Part shown: piece after piece, positions 19,178 through 29,175 of the stretch
Numbering within the stretch: the stretch's first letter is position 1
Layout of the letters: each line of letters begins with the position of its first letter
NCBI GenBank assembly: GCA_033439255.1
Contig: CM065886.1
Location: 1,178,001-1,242,000, forward strand
Direction of reading: 5' to 3'
Source: Hericium rajendrae
Lineage: Eukaryota; Basidiomycota; Agaricomycetes; Russulales; Hericiaceae
DNA length: 64,000 nt
Made by a program: the position numbers and the translations under genes
The notes under the pieces: generated by a model
Databases searched by the model: none
Told to the model about the DNA's origin: nothing
The model's input: only the letters and a program-made list of their open reading frames with translations

Positions 19178-20454
19178 ATGAACGTGAATATCCCAGCAGG
19201 ACAGGGTATCGGTCCAGCAGTGAATCCAAATATAGGAGGTGCACCTGTAGCTCCAGCAGGACAAGGAGTCCAGCCACAAGCTGGGCAAGGTGCTCAAGCT
19301 CAGGTTGGCCAGGGAATGCAACCCCAAGCAGTAGCCCCAGTACCGTCAATCTTGACTCTCCCCTTCCAGGAACGAAGAATGCCCCGATCAAATTCAAGGG
19401 AGAGTACAATTATGTGGAGAAGTTCGTAGACCACTTCGAGCGGCTGTGCAATCAGAACAATGTTGTCCTAGATGCTGAAAAATGTGTATCTATCACTCAG
19501 TACTGTTCACGAGAAGTCACCGAGTTCATCGAGGGTCTGGAGAGTTATCGAGCGAACAATTGGAACAATCTCAAGTCTGATCTGCTCAAATATTATGACG
19601 CAGACCTATACGACCAGCGATTTAAGAAGAGGGACCTAGCAAAGTACATCAGCCAAACTAAACGTAAGAGGATGGGGAACCTAGCCTCTTGGAAGAAGTA
19701 CACCCGGGGATTCGTCAAGATTGCAGGATGGCTCCTCCAGAAAAACAAAATCACGCAAGCAGAGCATGCAGCATTCTTTTGGCGAGGGATCGGACGGGAG
19801 TTTCGCAAAATAATAGAGGCGCGATATCTGTCTTCTCATCCAAATCACCACCGTTCCCAACCCTATGACATGCAGGCAGTCGAAGTTATCGCGGAAACCA
19901 TGTTGACCCGAAATCGTTTTGATGACATCCTTGATGAAAGTAGTGATGAGGACCCCACAGACTGGAGTGGGAGCGACGACTCAGAAGATGAAGACTCATC
20001 AGATGAAGATATCCGCCTCAATGAGCGCCGGCGTGGCAAGAAAGCAAGGCACAATCGCAAGAAGATGACTCCTAAAAAAGAAGAGAGTCAGATACGCAGA
20101 TGATGAAGAAGTGGAATACAAAGCTCCACGGTCGAACACGCCACCTCCACCCCGACAAGCCCCAAATAATCAAGACACCATGGAAGACCTGATCCAGCAA
20201 CTCAGTCAGCTCAGCATCAATGACCCTCAGTATGCAATGGTTTATTACAGGGCCTTACGGTTGGACAAGATCATAACTGAAATTATGCCACCTCCAGCAG
20301 TAAAGGGCCAGGGGGCAACTCTGAATGCTGAGCCCAGACGGTTACCCACTCCACCTCCAAGAACCCCGTGGCCGAGAGACCCACCTCCACACATAGGAAA
20401 CAATAATTCAGGAGGATTGGGGGTACCACATTTCCACCCAACCGCAGAAATGAG
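19178..20454 (+). CDS. Gypsy1 gag region (fossil)
   Basis: Starts near MNVNIPAGQGIGPAVNPN, a Gly/Gln/Pro-rich N-terminus, then a capsid-like helical domain (VDHFERLCNQNNVVLDAEKC through ITQYCSREVTEFIEG) as in retrotransposon gag proteins. An acidic stretch (SSDEDPTDWSGSDDSEDEDS) and a Pro-rich tail lead to the zinc knuckle that follows. Gag would form the particle around element RNA. Confidence 0.75.
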
Positions 20455-23360
20455 ATGACTTGCTATGGATGTGGAGACCAAGGACATGGACTGAATAACT
20501 GCAGAAGGTTGGAGGAATTAATCAGCCAAGGAACATTAGCCCGTGATGCTCAGAGAAGGATCACCCATGGGAACGGAGCCTTTATTAGACGATTCCAAGA
20601 TGAAACAATCATCGCAGCAGCAGCGCGAGAGCGGGCTGAACAACAAGCACCTGCGCAAAGCACACCGATCGCACGAACAAACCTGATTCAAGTGATCGAG
20701 TATGAGCGAGAATCTGACGATGAAGATGGAGGAGTGTTTTTGATGGCAGGAGATACCGATGAGGAGGACTATTTGGCCTATCCAGTGGAACGATCCCCAA
20801 AGAGCACCTCACAAGCTCGGCGAACCACCTTTGATGGAGTATATCCCCCAAAGAGACCTGTAACAGTGAAACCCTCTGGAAAGGCTACGGGAAGTACGCC
20901 TACACCCAAGAATGTGCCTCGTACTTCTCAGGCCCCACGAATTCCAGGCGAACGAGTAGGACATCCAAGAAATGGTCCTATTACGCGAAGTTCAAGGAAT
21001 GAGGAAAAGGGAAAGGCACCAGAGCCACGCACAGAACGTGAGGATGTGCCAATGGACTGGCGAGCAACCAATGTGGATTCGGACTCTGATGAAGAAGACC
21101 CATTGGACAAGAAGAGGAGAGAAATGAAAGGAAAGCCGCTCATCCCACGCGTCGAGCCGAGCCCTAGTAATCCGTCCGGACAGCAGCCCATCGATACTCA
21201 GGATCGGCTGTTTGATCCTGGAGACGATGACCAGATCATGGAAGATGTAACTCCAGCCACTGCACAGTTGAAACGGGTCAAGCCATCAGCTAATGCAAAA
21301 GGAGAAAATGAGAGGAGAAAGCCTGCACCTCGCAAATCCGCTATATCGGTGGATCCATCACAAGTAGTTAAACAAATGCTGCGTACGCCCATTCAGCTCT
21401 CCATTGGTGACTTGTTAGGATCCTCATCGGAAATCCAATCTGTCTTGTCCGAAAGCATGAAAAAGCGAAATCAAACAATGAATACTACAATAATGGGAGA
21501 AGGAGCTGGTGTACATTCGCTTTTTTGGCCACCCCGAGGACCTTTGATTAAGGTACAATTTCAATATCGGGAAAAGGACATAACAGGCATCATCGACACT
21601 GGCTCTCAGCTCAATATTCTAAGTCTTGAAGCTTGGAGAAAAAAGGTCCGTTTACCCATTGACTTGAACCAGAAGATAGAGATGCACGACGCAAACGGGG
21701 GAACGGGTCAACTCATTGGCTTAGTCCGAAAAGTGCCCCTGTCTTTCGGCGAAGTAACAACTAAAGCGGACTTGTATATTGGGGAACAGGTACCATTCGA
21801 GATGCTGCTGGGAAGGCCATGGCAAAGAGGAAATTTAGTCTCGATTGATGAACGAGAAGACGGGACTTACCTCGTACAGAAAGATCCCGAGCAGCCCGAC
21901 CGAGCCCTATGGGAAGTGCTAGTCGAAGAAGAAACAGCGCACTTTGGACCATTTTTGGTGGAGGCAAGTGACCCTCGAGAAAACACAGACGTTAGGACCT
22001 ACTTTGCGAGCATCGGGGGATCAACGTACCCTGTTGTTGGTGAAACAACTCGAACTCGACTTTGGAACGATGAAGACGAAGCTCTGAATGCAGAGGTCAT
22101 GGTCACTGAAAGTGATGGTACCGTCTCAGACACGAGAAACGGAGTTGCTGCTGATTTGCCTGATCCCGGCAAAGACTCGGCGGATGCGGTGGATCGAGTC
22201 AGATGCGAAGTCGGCAGGACGAAAAACCATGGAAGAGCGTACCTTGGAATATCCAAAATCGGTGCCCCTGTCCGCGAAAGTGCACTTGACAGCTTGAAGC
22301 ATCGAGCACCTCTGGCGATCGGTGAAGTCGTGAGGCTACAGCTCGAAAATCAAGGAATTAATGTGTCGAATAGTGAAAGCAAGACGCGGGACGAACGCAC
22401 CTCGAAGGATAAAGAGATCGAAGATACTAAGGGGAGCGAGGGGGCGCGCCATGCCACCAATGAACGCGAAAATGCGTTCACTCGGAAAACGGTAATGGAA
22501 ACGTGTTACAACGACTTAGGGGGGAAAACACGGCCCTCGAGTGATAAGGAAAGCGCCGCCCATCCAGAACAAAAGAGCGATGATCGCAGGACTATGGCGC
22601 GATCCTGCGAGGACGGAATCCACTCGCCAAATGGCGAAGGAGAACCACGGGCAGAATATAACTTGGGAAATGAGCCTGACAGGCTCGCTGACGCGAATAA
22701 CTTGGCACGTTATAGCGCTAGCGACGCGAGCCATGCGCGAGATTGGGGAAACATCAGAAGGTCAGACTTCGAAGAATGGGAGAAGCAGGGACTCACCTTT
22801 GCGAACAACGTGTCCGCCGAAATGGGGAAAGTCGCAGATAGCCCGCCCGGGTCTCGAACCTGCGTTACCAAGGAGTCCTTGCAGAGGGTCAAAAGCCCAG
22901 TGAAAGGAAAGCATGTTTCGGGGAATATGAGCATGCTGCGCAATGTCGGAATCGAGTCAGCACAATGCGCCACTCATGGAAAAACCTGCTCGCGAGACAG
23001 AAACGGCGAAGTTAGTCTCTCAGGACGCGGGAAAGAACGCCGCGGGATACTCACCGCGGACAGGGAGATCCGTCGTTTTGGTGGTACGACGGGCGAAGTA
23101 GGCTGTGTCGCGGGGATTGTGGGCAGGCCGCAAGGGCGTAGTAAGGAGGGTTACACCTCCGGGGCTGGGAAGAATCGAGAAAACATGATAATCCGAGCTG
23201 ACAAGCTCGAGGTCTCCTCAAGCACGAGCAAGGAATTAGAAGACGACGCTCAGTATATAAAGGCGCGATCAAACAGAAAAACGTACTCACCTCAGGTTCC
23301 AGCATCCTCATCGCTCCCGCGCCAACCATCACTCTTACTCCTCGAAACTCCATCCTCCCT
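20455..23360 (+). CDS. Gypsy1 zinc knuckle, protease and linker region
   Basis: The segment opens with a CCHC knuckle (CYGCGDQGHGLNNC). A long charged, disordered stretch leads to a retropepsin-like protease with the catalytic IIDTGSQLNIL near 21591 and LLGRPWQ near 21810, the D-T-G and flap-side landmarks of Gypsy proteases. After the protease, some 450 residues of Lys/Arg/Glu-rich sequence match nothing I know. The frame continues without a stop into the ORF at 23368. Confidence 0.8.
23254..23263 (+). promoter_or_regulatory. Internal TATA box of Gypsy1
   Basis: TATATAAAGG, the same ten bases as the LTR TATA box, 105 bp before an ATG that heads a 668-codon ORF. It suggests a separate internal transcript for that ORF. 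Confidence 0.5.
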
Positions 23361-23367
23361 ATACGTG

Positions 23368-25374
23368 ATGGGCAGCGAATTACGCGTATGCCCCATCATG
23401 AGCAGCCCGCTTCGAGGTATTCTCCCCTCTGTCGCGTCAGAGAACGTTCGAGGACTTACCCTAGAATCAGACGTGAATGGAGCGGACTACCACGAGCTCC
23501 TTGGCGTCCTCCAGCGTGCGAAAGCACGATTTACTGAAATTCGTGACGCGGGAGATCTCCACGGCACGACCGTAGTCACCGACAAAGGTATCGTTGCAGG
23601 GATGGGCACAGAAGGACACGCAGGCCTTCCCTACATCGACATGGCGCTCGTCAACAGCGAGCTCCGAGTCCACTTACCTGGAGTGGGGAATTGTGCCCAT
23701 TACATCGGCCACGGCATAATGCGGTATTACCTGGACGAGCTCATCACCGAAAGGACGCGGGAGCTCGAATCGGACGACGACGACGAAGCTCCGGACCGTG
23801 GACACGAGTGGTCCTTTCAAGACCTTCGGCCCTTTCGTGAGAGATCGGGCGTTGTCAGCGCCAGCACCCCTCCCGAGACGGATCCCGCACCCTCTCTTAA
23901 CTCCAGCCCCACGGGAGGTCTCACTTACCCTCCCGAACCCCTCAGAACTCCCGAAGCCTACGCCGCACTCGATCATTACCCCGCATCAGCGAATTTTTCT
24001 TTCGGCCTTCCTCCGGCGGGATCCCCTTCGCTCGACGGCACCTGCACGCAAGTTCCACCCCCAACTGGAAAGCTCGCTCACGCGCTCACCTGGGCACAAG
24101 CTGCGCAAGATCAAGAGGAGGACGTTGAAGGCGCTGGAGCTGAGGGAGAGGATTTGGTGGAAAAGGGAGGACGGCTCAGTGGGTCCGATTCCGCAGGATC
24201 GTCCTGCCCGTCTCTCGAGTCCATCGCGAGCGACGAGATCGACGCATTAGTATTCGGTCTGGGGCATCTCCGCGAAGGTACGCTTGAGAAGATTACTGAG
24301 CTATACCGCGACGCCGGTATCGCTATTCCCCCGCCCGACACCACCTACAAAGTCGAGTCGATGCTGGCTCTCCTCACCCCTACCATCCTCGACGAGATTC
24401 GACGCACGACCGCCGATTCTGACACCACGTCCGAGTCCTCTGCGAGCAACGACTCTCTGCCCCAGGTAGTCATACCTGTCACCCCGCCTTCTCCCGACAC
24501 ACGCTCCCGAATCGAGGCCTACATCGCGACTCACGTCGGATCGGACGCCGACATATCCGAAACGCAGTCCACTATGTCCATTGCCTCGAGCCGTGAATAC
24601 AGGACGGCCATGGAGATCGACGCGCAGGACGATTCCGACGAGGAACGCGCTGTCGAACTAACGGAAGCCCTCGATCAGCAAACCGACGACACCCCCAGCA
24701 GGTTCGACGGCGACCACGTCTATCCCGTCAACCCTCAGATCTCACTCCCAGGATTTCGTGCTCAAGCCGACGGGTCAGCGCGCGCAGATTCGCTCACCTA
24801 CCCCCACTCCTTCATGGGATTGAAGCCCACAACTTTCATCACCGGCGAGCTTCGCGACCGCTTTCTCGTACCCGACCTCATCGCGCTCGCTGACTCTCCA
24901 TTCCATCCTTCGGCACTCGGGACTTATTACTATTGGCGCGGACTTTGCAGGATGGTCATCCTTTGTGTACGCGACAACGTCACGCTGATCCGTCGACACT
25001 TCGATCGAGGAAACCCCGAGCTTCAAGATGCTCTCAACCATCCAGCCCTCAAGTTCATACGGGAGTACGCGGGATCCCCGGATGCGCCGCTAAGCCCACT
25101 CTTTCGCGACTCCGAGGCTCGGTTCCTACTCATCACCGCAGACTTCTTTCGATCCCAGAGGCGTCTCGAGTACGCCAACGCACTCGAGCAACTCGTATCG
25201 ATTCACTTCGCTGACGATACACTTATTCGCAATGTCATCGAAAGTGGACTGGTCGACGGACTTCAACTCCCCATGCTTGCCAAGCTTTACGATCGTGAAT
25301 TCAAGGAGTGGTATGACATCGTCAAGGAATACCTCATCGACGAGCGTACTATCCTTGAAGAAAATGACGACTAA
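23368..25374 (+). CDS. Gypsy1 extra ORF between protease and reverse transcriptase
   Basis: 668 codons from an ATG at 23368 (MGSELRVCPIMSSPLRG), in the frame of the protease region. Visible parts: an N-terminal globular stretch (to about residue 140, with LPYIDMALVNSELRVHLPGV), a long acidic Ser/Pro-rich middle, and a C-terminal helical domain (about residues 470-650) with SALGTYYYWRGLCRMVILCVRDN and LIRRHFDRGNPELQDALNHP. That last block resembles proteins I recall as recurrent hypotheticals in mushroom genomes, but I know no function. The usual Gypsy plan has no ORF here. A TATA box just upstream suggests its own transcript; expression as part of the polyprotein is the alternative. Confidence 0.6.
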   Translation: MGSELRVCPIMSSPLRGILPSVASENVRGLTLESDVNGADYHELLGVLQRAKARFTEIRDAGDLHGTTVVTDKGIVAGMGTEGHAGLPYIDMALVNSELRVHLPGVGNCAHYIGHGIMRYYLDELITERTRELESDDDDEAPDRGHEWSFQDLRPFRERSGVVSASTPPETDPAPSLNSSPTGGLTYPPEPLRTPEAYAALDHYPASANFSFGLPPAGSPSLDGTCTQVPPPTGKLAHALTWAQAAQDQEEDVEGAGAEGEDLVEKGGRLSGSDSAGSSCPSLESIASDEIDALVFGLGHLREGTLEKITELYRDAGIAIPPPDTTYKVESMLALLTPTILDEIRRTTADSDTTSESSASNDSLPQVVIPVTPPSPDTRSRIEAYIATHVGSDADISETQSTMSIASSREYRTAMEIDAQDDSDEERAVELTEALDQQTDDTPSRFDGDHVYPVNPQISLPGFRAQADGSARADSLTYPHSFMGLKPTTFITGELRDRFLVPDLIALADSPFHPSALGTYYYWRGLCRMVILCVRDNVTLIRRHFDRGNPELQDALNHPALKFIREYAGSPDAPLSPLFRDSEARFLLITADFFRSQRRLEYANALEQLVSIHFADDTLIRNVIESGLVDGLQLPMLAKLYDREFKEWYDIVKEYLIDERTILEENDD

Positions 25375-25948
25375 GGTGCGCGCCCGAAATCTCTTCGAGC
25401 CGGACTCAATATTTAAGTTCCCCGCGGTCAGGCCTGTTTTGCCACTTTCCCCTATCCTCACCTATCGCTATGACTTTTCGCATCTGCCGGCGTCGATCGC
25501 TATCTCGGACCTGTCTGAATTTGTACGTCTACGTTTGCCCCTTGCTTTTCGAATAATCCATAAAACCCAAAAACATCACTATAATCTATACTTAAAAATC
25601 CAAAAACATCTTCCTTCCAGTCTTCATTCCTCAGATCCTCTGTATGATAACCTGTCGGTGCCTCTTCCCCTTCCCTATGCCTCTTCTTCTCCTACTATGA
25701 AACCCCTTGTGTTAACCTTGGACTTTCGGGCCTCGGACCTTTGTTTTATTTCTTTGTGTAGCGCTCCTTGCCATCGGATATCTGGGATCCCCAATGACAC
25801 GTATTGCGCATCATTTGATTCACGTCCTGCGGCAACCTGCCTCTTTGCATCGACCTTGCTCCATGGGAATAATAGTCCTACTTGCAGGACAGGTGGAATA
25901 ACTTCGGTACTTCTGAACTTGGTCGAAAGTCATGCGCAATCCTTCACC
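25375..25948 (+). other. Gypsy1 gap between the extra ORF and pol
   Basis: 574 bp with no clear coding signature. It holds AAGTTCCCCGCGG (25415-25427), which is repeated exactly just before the 3' LTR (29162-29174), so this point may mark an older element end. Confidence 0.4.
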
Positions 25949-28900
25949 ATGTACAAACGCGTTGACAAGAAGGTTAAACCAGTGCCTGGGACATTCCCGG
26001 AATCTGCACGAGTCCATCGACGAATTCCCGAAGATCCACTTCTGACCCTGCCACATTTACCAAAGCTACCGCCTGACTTCCAGCCGACGGCACGTATCAC
26101 CGAAGAACGTCGTAACATCCTAAAAATCAATACGGAGGGGTTCCTATGGCCAGAAGAGGAGAAGCTCTTCACGCACATCATGGTGCTAAATGAGGAGGCC
26201 CTTGCCTTTGAAGAGACTCAGCGCGGGACCCTCAAAGAATCCTATTTCACGCCATACATTATTCCCACTGTATCTCATAGTCCCTGGGAGTACCGAAACA
26301 TACCGATCCCACCTGGAATAAAGGACAAGGTCATCACACTAATCAAAGAAAAAATTGCAGCCGGAGTATATGAGCCATCTCAATCAGCTTATCGTTCCCG
26401 CTGGTTTTGCGTATTGAAGAAAAATGGCAAGCTCCGTATTGTACACGACCTTCAGCCACTCAACAAGGTGACCATCCGAGATTCAGGAGTCCCACCTATC
26501 TTGGATAACTTTGTTGAACCTTTTGCAGGGCGGGCATGTAACACTGTCTTTGATCTCTTCTGGGGATTCGATGCACGAAAAGTTCACCCTGAAAGCCGTG
26601 ATCTCACTGCATTTCTGACGCCGCTTGGACTTCTCCGCATCACATCAATGCCCATGGGCTTTACCAACTCCCCAGCTGAATTTCAGAATTGCATGGTGTT
26701 CATCCTGCAGCCTGAAATCCCTGAACATGCCAACATCTTCATTGATGACTTGGCAGTTAGAGGGCCAAAGACTCAGTACCTCAATGAAAAAGGAGAACCA
26801 GAGGTGTTATCGGAAAATCCAGGAATTCGGCGATTCATCTGGGAACATGCGCAGGATGTTCATCGGATTATGCACCGCATCAAGCATGCCGGAGCGACGT
26901 TCGCACCCAACAAGGTTCAGATTTGCCGCCCGAGTGTGGATATTCTGGGGCAGACGTGCACACAGGATGGACGCATACCAGAAGATAAAAAGGTTTCCAA
27001 AATTCTCAATTGGCCCCCACTAAAGACCCCAAAAGACGTGCGAGGATTTTTAGGTCTATGTGGCACAGTCCGCATCTGGATTCCTGGATACTCCCAGATC
27101 ATCCGACCACTCACTGAACTTACTCGAAAGGAAGCTGAGTTTATTTGGGATGAACGGCGGCAAAAAGCCTTTGATCAGCTGAAGAAGCTTGTCACAACGG
27201 CACCTGCTTTACGAGCTATCGACTACTCATCGGACAAGCCTATCATATTATCAGTTGACTCAAGTAAGCATGCCGTCGGATTCATTCTCTCCCAGTTAGA
27301 TGAAGAAGGCCGACGAAGACCTGCTCGATATGGATCATTGCCCATGAGCGAAGTAGAGTCTCGTTACTCTCAGCCAAAGCTGGAATTATTCGGGTTGTAC
27401 CGAGCCCTCAAACATTACAGCATACATCTTATTGGTGCCACAGATCTTTACGTCGAGGTTGATGCCAAGTACATCAAGGGAATGTTAAATGCCCCAGACC
27501 TTCAGCCGAATGCCGCTATCAATCGATGGATCCAAGGAATCCTCATGTTCGACTTCACCCTTGTCCATGTACCGGCGGATAAATTTAAAGGGCCAGATGC
27601 TTTGTCACGACGAGAACCTGCTGAAGGGGAACACGAAGAGGAGGATGATGATTCATGGCTGGACAACATTGCGCTCTATGCCACGATCTCTAAAACATCC
27701 CCATCTGTTCCACATCACTATTCGGTTAGGAAATTGCCGTCATTCATATTTTCAGCCACCATTCAACTTGACCAGGAGCTGCAGGATATTTTTAGATTTC
27801 TGAAGACTCTTCAGTATCCTGCCAAAGTCAAGACTGTACAGGATGATCGACGCTTTCTACAAAAGGTAGCTCGGTTTTTCGTCAAAGGAGATTCCATGTA
27901 TCGAAGGAATGGAAAGGAACACCCCTTCAAAGTGATCTTTGGTCACGATGAGCGTACAAAGTTGCTTACTGAAGCACATGAAGGACTTGGACATCGAGGG
28001 GAGCAATCTGTGTTCGAGACACTTCGACTCCGATTCTATTGGCCACATATGAGGCACGATGTACGACATCATGTGCGTTCTTGTCACGAGTGCCAAATTC
28101 GAAGTCTAAAGAGAAAGGTCATTCCACCCACGATCTCGACACCCTCAAACCTATGGGTGAAGGTGTACCTTGACCTAATGGACTTACCACAGGTAGGAGG
28201 AGACAATGGGTTTCAATACATAGTGGCAGCACGAGACGACCTTTCCCGAGCCTCGGAAGGGCGAGCCCTTCGCAACAAAAGATCCGAGAATCTTGCCAAC
28301 TTCCTCTGGGAAGAAATATACTGCCGATACGGAGCAATTGGCCAGGTGGTCACAGACAATGGAAAGGAGTTCCTGGGCGCATTTCGCAAGCTGACAGAAG
28401 AAATGGGAACACCGCACGTTACCATCTCCCCTTATAATTCTCGAGCAAATGGCGTTGTAGAACGCGGGCACTTTATTATCCGAGAAGCCATTATCAAATC
28501 CTGTGAAGGAAAGATTCATAAATGGCCTCAAAAAGTCGCACAGGCATTCTTTGCTGACCGAATTACCGTTAGTCAATCAACAGGATTTTCCCCCTACTAC
28601 CTCCTTCATGGATGTCATCCAGTACTTCCATTTGACCTCACCGAAGCCACATTCCTTGTTGAAGGATTTAAATCAGGAATGGAGGAAGCCGATCTTCTAG
28701 CACTTCGAATTCGCCAATTGGAGAAGCGGCCATCAGATGTAGCCAAAGCAGCTTTGACCCTCAAGCAGCATAGATTGGGGTCAAAAGAGAAGTTTGAACG
28801 ACGATTTGCACGAAAAATGATAACAGAATACTATCAGCCCGGAGACCTAGTCCTGATGCGCAACACAGGCATAGAGCTTAGTGCTGATCGAAAGGCAAAG

Positions 28901-29131
28901 CCTCGCTATCTTGGTCCATATGTCGTGGAAAGAAGGACAAAGGGAGGTTCATATGTGCTACGAGAACCAAGTGGAGCATACCTTAAATATGCAAGTGCAG
29001 CCTTTAGGCTCCTACCTTACATCGCTCGATCGGGATCAGAGCTTCCCAAGATAGGTCGAAAACTTGTGGAGGCCGAAAGTTCGGATTCTGAGGAATCTTC
29101 TTCCAAAGATGGATCTTCTCATGACGATTAG
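25949..29131 (+). CDS. Gypsy1 reverse transcriptase, RNase H and integrase
   Basis: 1,060 codons from the ATG at 25949, in a frame different from the protease part. Reverse transcriptase: SRWFCVLKKNGKLRIVHDLQ, DLFWGFDARKVHPESRDLTAF, PMGFTNSPAEFQ and the catalytic FIDD. RNase H: LSVDSSKHAVGFILSQ through KLELFGLYRALKHY. Integrase: an HHCC zinc finger (HEGLGHRGEQ to CHECQ), then a core with D (YLDLMDLP), D (VTDNGKEF) and E (NGVVERGH). A short beta-rich tail with PGDLVLMRNTG and GPYVVERRTKGGSY follows; there is no chromodomain. The Asp-rich FWGFDAR variant belongs to a Gypsy lineage I have seen mainly in mushrooms. Confidence 0.9.
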   Translation: MYKRVDKKVKPVPGTFPESARVHRRIPEDPLLTLPHLPKLPPDFQPTARITEERRNILKINTEGFLWPEEEKLFTHIMVLNEEALAFEETQRGTLKESYFTPYIIPTVSHSPWEYRNIPIPPGIKDKVITLIKEKIAAGVYEPSQSAYRSRWFCVLKKNGKLRIVHDLQPLNKVTIRDSGVPPILDNFVEPFAGRACNTVFDLFWGFDARKVHPESRDLTAFLTPLGLLRITSMPMGFTNSPAEFQNCMVFILQPEIPEHANIFIDDLAVRGPKTQYLNEKGEPEVLSENPGIRRFIWEHAQDVHRIMHRIKHAGATFAPNKVQICRPSVDILGQTCTQDGRIPEDKKVSKILNWPPLKTPKDVRGFLGLCGTVRIWIPGYSQIIRPLTELTRKEAEFIWDERRQKAFDQLKKLVTTAPALRAIDYSSDKPIILSVDSSKHAVGFILSQLDEEGRRRPARYGSLPMSEVESRYSQPKLELFGLYRALKHYSIHLIGATDLYVEVDAKYIKGMLNAPDLQPNAAINRWIQGILMFDFTLVHVPADKFKGPDALSRREPAEGEHEEEDDDSWLDNIALYATISKTSPSVPHHYSVRKLPSFIFSATIQLDQELQDIFRFLKTLQYPAKVKTVQDDRRFLQKVARFFVKGDSMYRRNGKEHPFKVIFGHDERTKLLTEAHEGLGHRGEQSVFETLRLRFYWPHMRHDVRHHVRSCHECQIRSLKRKVIPPTISTPSNLWVKVYLDLMDLPQVGGDNGFQYIVAARDDLSRASEGRALRNKRSENLANFLWEEIYCRYGAIGQVVTDNGKEFLGAFRKLTEEMGTPHVTISPYNSRANGVVERGHFIIREAIIKSCEGKIHKWPQKVAQAFFADRITVSQSTGFSPYYLLHGCHPVLPFDLTEATFLVEGFKSGMEEADLLALRIRQLEKRPSDVAKAALTLKQHRLGSKEKFERRFARKMITEYYQPGDLVLMRNTGIELSADRKAKPRYLGPYVVERRTKGGSYVLREPSGAYLKYASAAFRLLPYIARSGSELPKIGRKLVEAESSDSEESSSKDGSSHDD

Positions 29132-29175
29132 GACGGTTGCAACTGGGGACAGTTGCCATTCAAGTTCCCCGCGGA

